A stretch of 64,000 bases of DNA from the NCBI RefSeq assembly GCF_025950095.1, contig NZ_JAPDDR010000002.1, forward strand, positions 124,001-188,000, given 5' to 3'. Below, piece after piece: positions 61,094 to 64,000 of the stretch. The position numbers and the translations under genes are program-made. This stretch comes from Luteolibacter rhizosphaerae (GTDB taxonomy: Bacteria > Verrucomicrobiota > Verrucomicrobiia > Verrucomicrobiales > Akkermansiaceae). The notes under the pieces were generated by a model. It had not been told where the DNA came from, made no database searches, and was given only the letters and a program-made list of their open reading frames with translations. Numbering within the stretch: the stretch's first letter is position 1; each line of letters begins with the position of its first letter.

Positions 61094-62173
61094 TTGAGTT
61101 CATCAGTTACATTGCCGACCCACGGCACCAAGCCTCTGTCGACCTCTACCGCTGCCCTTGCAGCGAAGCGGGATCCATCGATCGACATCGCCCGTCTGTG
61201 CGCGGCATTCCTGATCGTGCTATTCCATGCGGGGGAGTCCTACTCCATGGCCGGAGGCCCGGATATCGGCGGGAACCCTCCCTGGCTGATCGTGGGGAAT
61301 CTGTCGCTATGGGGGCGCGTGCCTTTCTTCTTCTTCCTGGCAGGCTGTTTCGCGGCACGCTCTCTTGCGAAGCCGGGTGCTTCCGCGGGCGGTTTCGTCT
61401 CGAGCAGGATCAAAGGCTTGGGGATCCCTTATCTCTTCTGGAACGGAGTAAGCCTGGCAATGCTCTGGGTGGCGCTACGGGCGGGAGCTTCCTTCTCCAG
61501 TGAGCCGGTCCTGACGACTGGCGCGGCTTTGGGGAAACTCACGGGTATCTTCTTCATGCCGGCCAACGGGCCACTTTGGTTCATCCGCGACCTGATCCTC
61601 GCCTCCCTGCTTGCTCCTTTGCTGAGAAAGCTGGGCCCATGGCTCTTGGTGCCTTCGATCTCTCTTATCATCCTTCCCGAGATCCCCTTGGAGTGGATGG
61701 AGCGCGGTTGCCCTCGTCCTTCTTCTTTCGGCTACTTTGGCATCGGGATGTTGCTCAGCTATCTGCCCAAAGGAATCTTCGGAAAGCTATTCCCGAACCT
61801 CGGTCTGGGCCTCCTTCTGTGCCTCTCGCTGGGAGTGGTGCATTCCATCTGGCACCTGACTCCATCCCGCTTCGGCGGCGTCTCGGTAGGCGCCATGGGC
61901 ATCCTTCTCACGGGCTGCTACATCCATCGTTCCTTCCCGCGCATTGCCGAGTTCATGGCCCGCCACTCGAGCGCCTCCTTTATCGTTTTCGCCGCGAATG
62001 TTCCATTCTTTGCCGTCGCGCGCTTTCTCTATCCGCGGGTGGAGGGTAAGATCGGATACCTGCCGTATTTCTTCGGGCTTGCGGTGCTATTCTTCGTTTT
62101 GGCCTTGGTCGCTCATCATCTCATCCGGGGTTACTTTCCCCGTCTGCTGGTGCTGATCTCCGGGGGACGATAA
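61094..62173 (+). CDS. Acyltransferase family 3 membrane protein
   Basis: 359 residues from TTG 61094. SIDIARLCAAFLIVLFHAGESY near residue 29 contains the family His, and WGRVPFFFFLAGCFAARSL, NGPLWFIRDLILASLL and SFIVFAANVPFFAVARFLYP mark ten membrane segments. It is shorter than, and only weakly similar to, the preceding acyltransferase. It ends the locus and is convergent with the LamG-type gene downstream, 15 bp away. Confidence 0.88.
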   Translation: MSSSVTLPTHGTKPLSTSTAALAAKRDPSIDIARLCAAFLIVLFHAGESYSMAGGPDIGGNPPWLIVGNLSLWGRVPFFFFLAGCFAARSLAKPGASAGGFVSSRIKGLGIPYLFWNGVSLAMLWVALRAGASFSSEPVLTTGAALGKLTGIFFMPANGPLWFIRDLILASLLAPLLRKLGPWLLVPSISLIILPEIPLEWMERGCPRPSSFGYFGIGMLLSYLPKGIFGKLFPNLGLGLLLCLSLGVVHSIWHLTPSRFGGVSVGAMGILLTGCYIHRSFPRIAEFMARHSSASFIVFAANVPFFAVARFLYPRVEGKIGYLPYFFGLAVLFFVLALVAHHLIRGYFPRLLVLISGGR

Positions 62174-62188
62174 ATCGCTTTGGCGCCC

Positions 62189-64000
62189 TCAGTTGCTTGG
62201 AAGGAATCTCGCGCGGATGTATTCCTTGCTCTGCAGTCCGGGTGCCGTTGCGAGAATCAGATATCGACCGGATCGCGGGTCGATCTTGCAGTTTAGTATC
62301 GGATTGGCCACTCCCTGCCAGTTCTGGAGATTTCCGCTTCGTTCCAGAAACCAGAGGGTGCCTCGTCCCGTGCCAATGTCGGGGACCCCGATCATCCCTC
62401 CCGGATTCACGGTTCCGTAGAAGTCCTTCTCACCCGATCTCGGATTACTCGCGATCGCAAACTCTAGGAAGTTCGGGAGTCCGTCTTGATCCGGATCGGC
62501 AGCGGGATTGACGAGAGTTCCCGCATTGATCTCGGTCGCGGTGAAGTACTGGAGACGCCAGTTTTCCAAGCTAGGCTGTTCGACCGCTGCCAAACGGAAC
62601 GTGATTCCGACCGTGGTCAATACCGGTTGAGAGACATCCAGCATTCCTGATGTGCCGGAGGGCGTTGATGTAGGCGCGCCCTGTGTGCGCGCGGGTCTCC
62701 AATTCACTCCGTCCACGCACTCCATCAACCGCCAACCGACTTCCGGATTGTTTCGCCATTTGAAATTCACCGTAGCGGGCCCGACCGTGAGGCCGGCGGA
62801 ATCATAAACGGACGGATTGGTGCCCTGCATGTGCTCGAGGAGATTCGAGTTCCCATCGCCATCGGTATCATCCCTCAGTGTCAGGGGCAGGCTACCCGTC
62901 GGCGGTGAATCCGGTTGCAGAAGCCAGCCTTGTGCCGGGAGCACGGCACCTGCTCCATTCGTCTGTCCGGCGGTCACCGGGGAATAGTAGCGCCCGCTCG
63001 TCTCTGCGATTTGCCGAATGTCGAGGGTGCCCCGGATGAAGCAGCGCCCGTCGGAGACGTTCGAGTCGAGCGCTTGCAGGGCCAGAACATTCGTCCCCTG
63101 CTGCAGGATAGGGATGTACTCGCTCAGATCGAGAGTCACCGTATCAATCCCGCGAGCATCGTCACGGGCTTGCGTTGCGGTCAGGCCGGAGCTCGGTGCA
63201 TTGCATGAAGCAACCGGCGCTCCGTTGATCCAAGCACGGAATCCATCGTCGAACTGGACCCCGAGTTTGATCGCAGCGATTCCGGTGACATTGTTCTGGA
63301 AAGGAATCCGCACGAGGGTGGAGGCGCTTCCGTTGGCGTGAGGAGCAATGGAATCATTGGTCAGCGCTTGTTGCGATTCATTCCCCACGGGAACATGCGA
63401 GGCCGGGCCAGCCGGGGCAAACGCACCGTTCCTGTCGACGCTCACATAATCGAGGGACGCCGCCATGTTCTGGGTGCCGGTGAGGGCACCAAGAGTGAGC
63501 CAGTTGAACCGGGATGTATCCTTCTTTTGACCACCTTCCTGGCAAGTGATCTGCACGCCATCCCGCCACACGAAGAAGCGCCGGGTCGGCGCGTGATAGG
63601 CCACGCGGAAGACATGATAGTCGTCGTCGTTTGCGGCAGTGGAGAGAGTGTTGGCGATGGACTTGATGTTTCCGAAAAGGACACGGCCCGGTTCGATCCA
63701 CAGGATCCCGTAGCCCCCTCCGACGTTTTGGGTGCCTGCACGGATCATGAATCCGTCGTTGGTCCCCTCTGCGGGACTTCTCAGTTTGATCCGGGCTTCC
63801 ACGGTCCAGGAGGAATCCACTCCCTCGATCCAATGGCCGCCCTTTAGGGAGAGCGAAGGGCCTTGGCCATCAGCCTCGATCGCTCCTCCACCGGAAGTCC
63901 AGGCTCCGGCTCCGTTCAATACCTGCCAGTAGCCGGAGTTCAGGCCGTTGCATTCCCATCTCATGCCAAACTGACCCTCTGGACGCACGGGGAACTCGAA
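62189..64000 (-). CDS. LamG-like secreted/surface protein (5' end outside window)
   Basis: At least 603 residues; the frame stays open to the right edge, so the N-terminus is missing. Visible modules: a concanavalin/LamG-type domain (SWTVEARIKLRSP, DDDYHVFRVAYHAPTRRFFVWRDGVQI spread over residues ~60-125), a beta-jelly-roll region with LGVQFDDGFRAWINGAPVAS, a linker with TDGDGNSNLLEHM and a second calcium-type repeat PDQDGLPNFLEFA followed by a C-terminal beta domain. This resembles the large secreted proteins common in Verrucomicrobiota. No PEP-CTERM or sorting signal is seen at the end. Function unknown; carbohydrate binding is plausible. Confidence 0.85.
   Translation of the reverse strand, partial: FEFPVRPEGQFGMRWECNGLNSGYWQVLNGAGAWTSGGGAIEADGQGPSLSLKGGHWIEGVDSSWTVEARIKLRSPAEGTNDGFMIRAGTQNVGGGYGILWIEPGRVLFGNIKSIANTLSTAANDDDYHVFRVAYHAPTRRFFVWRDGVQITCQEGGQKKDTSRFNWLTLGALTGTQNMAASLDYVSVDRNGAFAPAGPASHVPVGNESQQALTNDSIAPHANGSASTLVRIPFQNNVTGIAAIKLGVQFDDGFRAWINGAPVASCNAPSSGLTATQARDDARGIDTVTLDLSEYIPILQQGTNVLALQALDSNVSDGRCFIRGTLDIRQIAETSGRYYSPVTAGQTNGAGAVLPAQGWLLQPDSPPTGSLPLTLRDDTDGDGNSNLLEHMQGTNPSVYDSAGLTVGPATVNFKWRNNPEVGWRLMECVDGVNWRPARTQGAPTSTPSGTSGMLDVSQPVLTTVGITFRLAAVEQPSLENWRLQYFTATEINAGTLVNPAADPDQDGLPNFLEFAIASNPRSGEKDFYGTVNPGGMIGVPDIGTGRGTLWFLERSGNLQNWQGVANPILNCKIDPRSGRYLILATAPGLQSKEYIRARFLPSN

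Noticed and set aside
1-64000. CRISPR arrays or rRNA genes
   Set aside because: No array of regularly spaced identical repeats and no rRNA-like stretch was seen.

Overview
The window is high-GC DNA that most resembles a Verrucomicrobiota chromosome, possibly a Luteolibacter-like member of the Verrucomicrobiaceae. This is inferred from the mix of secreted GH78/six-hairpin glycosidases, LamG-type surface proteins, weak or absent Shine-Dalgarno sites and the exopolysaccharide gene set. There is no rRNA gene to confirm it.

Layout. (1) 1-12317, chromosomal: a truncated six-hairpin glycosidase, a ferritin-like protein, a small ORF, a CheR methyltransferase coupled to a hybrid histidine kinase, a secreted alpha-L-rhamnosidase, a small Cys-containing exported protein, a hairpin-rich intergenic stretch and a TonB-dependent receptor. 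(2) 12384-28974, a ~16.6 kb integrative island in a tRNA-Cys gene, bounded by a perfect 49-bp direct repeat. It carries a frameshifted tyrosine integrase, an unknown gene, an AlpA-like HTH protein, a primase-like protein and a RepA-type helicase followed by iteron-like repeats. Its cargo is a membrane protein, a zinc-ribbon protein and a three-gene defence module: AbiEii-type nucleotidyltransferase, Eco57I-family methylase, and a PLD nuclease-SNF2 helicase. (3) 29106-30536, a SAM methyltransferase. (4) 30556-62173, a large exopolysaccharide locus. (5) 62189-64000, the C-terminal part of a LamG-like secreted protein.

The polysaccharide locus opens with a two-gene regulatory operon: a GbsR/MarR-type regulator and a NusG/RfaH-like antiterminator. 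The same inverted repeat, TGTTCAWT-N4-ATTGAACA, occurs three times: before the regulator itself, before the sugar-nucleotide operon, and before the polymerase operon. The last two copies are each followed about 110 bp later by a 20-bp element whose core GGGCGGCAGCTTGC closely matches the enterobacterial ops/JUMPstart site of RfaH. This suggests one operator plus antitermination switch driving both structural transcription units.

The first unit makes precursors: UDP-xylose, UDP-GlcNAcA and a derived amino sugar, GDP-fucose and activated sulfate (cysC, cysD, cysN). A WecG/TagA glycosyltransferase sits in it, and it is interrupted by a yefM-yoeB toxin-antitoxin pair and a nucleotidyltransferase gene pair. 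The second unit holds a polymerase/ligase, a flippase, a series of glycosyltransferases, methyl- and acyltransferases and UDP-galactopyranose mutase. No sulfotransferase, initiating phosphoglycosyltransferase or Wza/Wzc export gene lies in the window.
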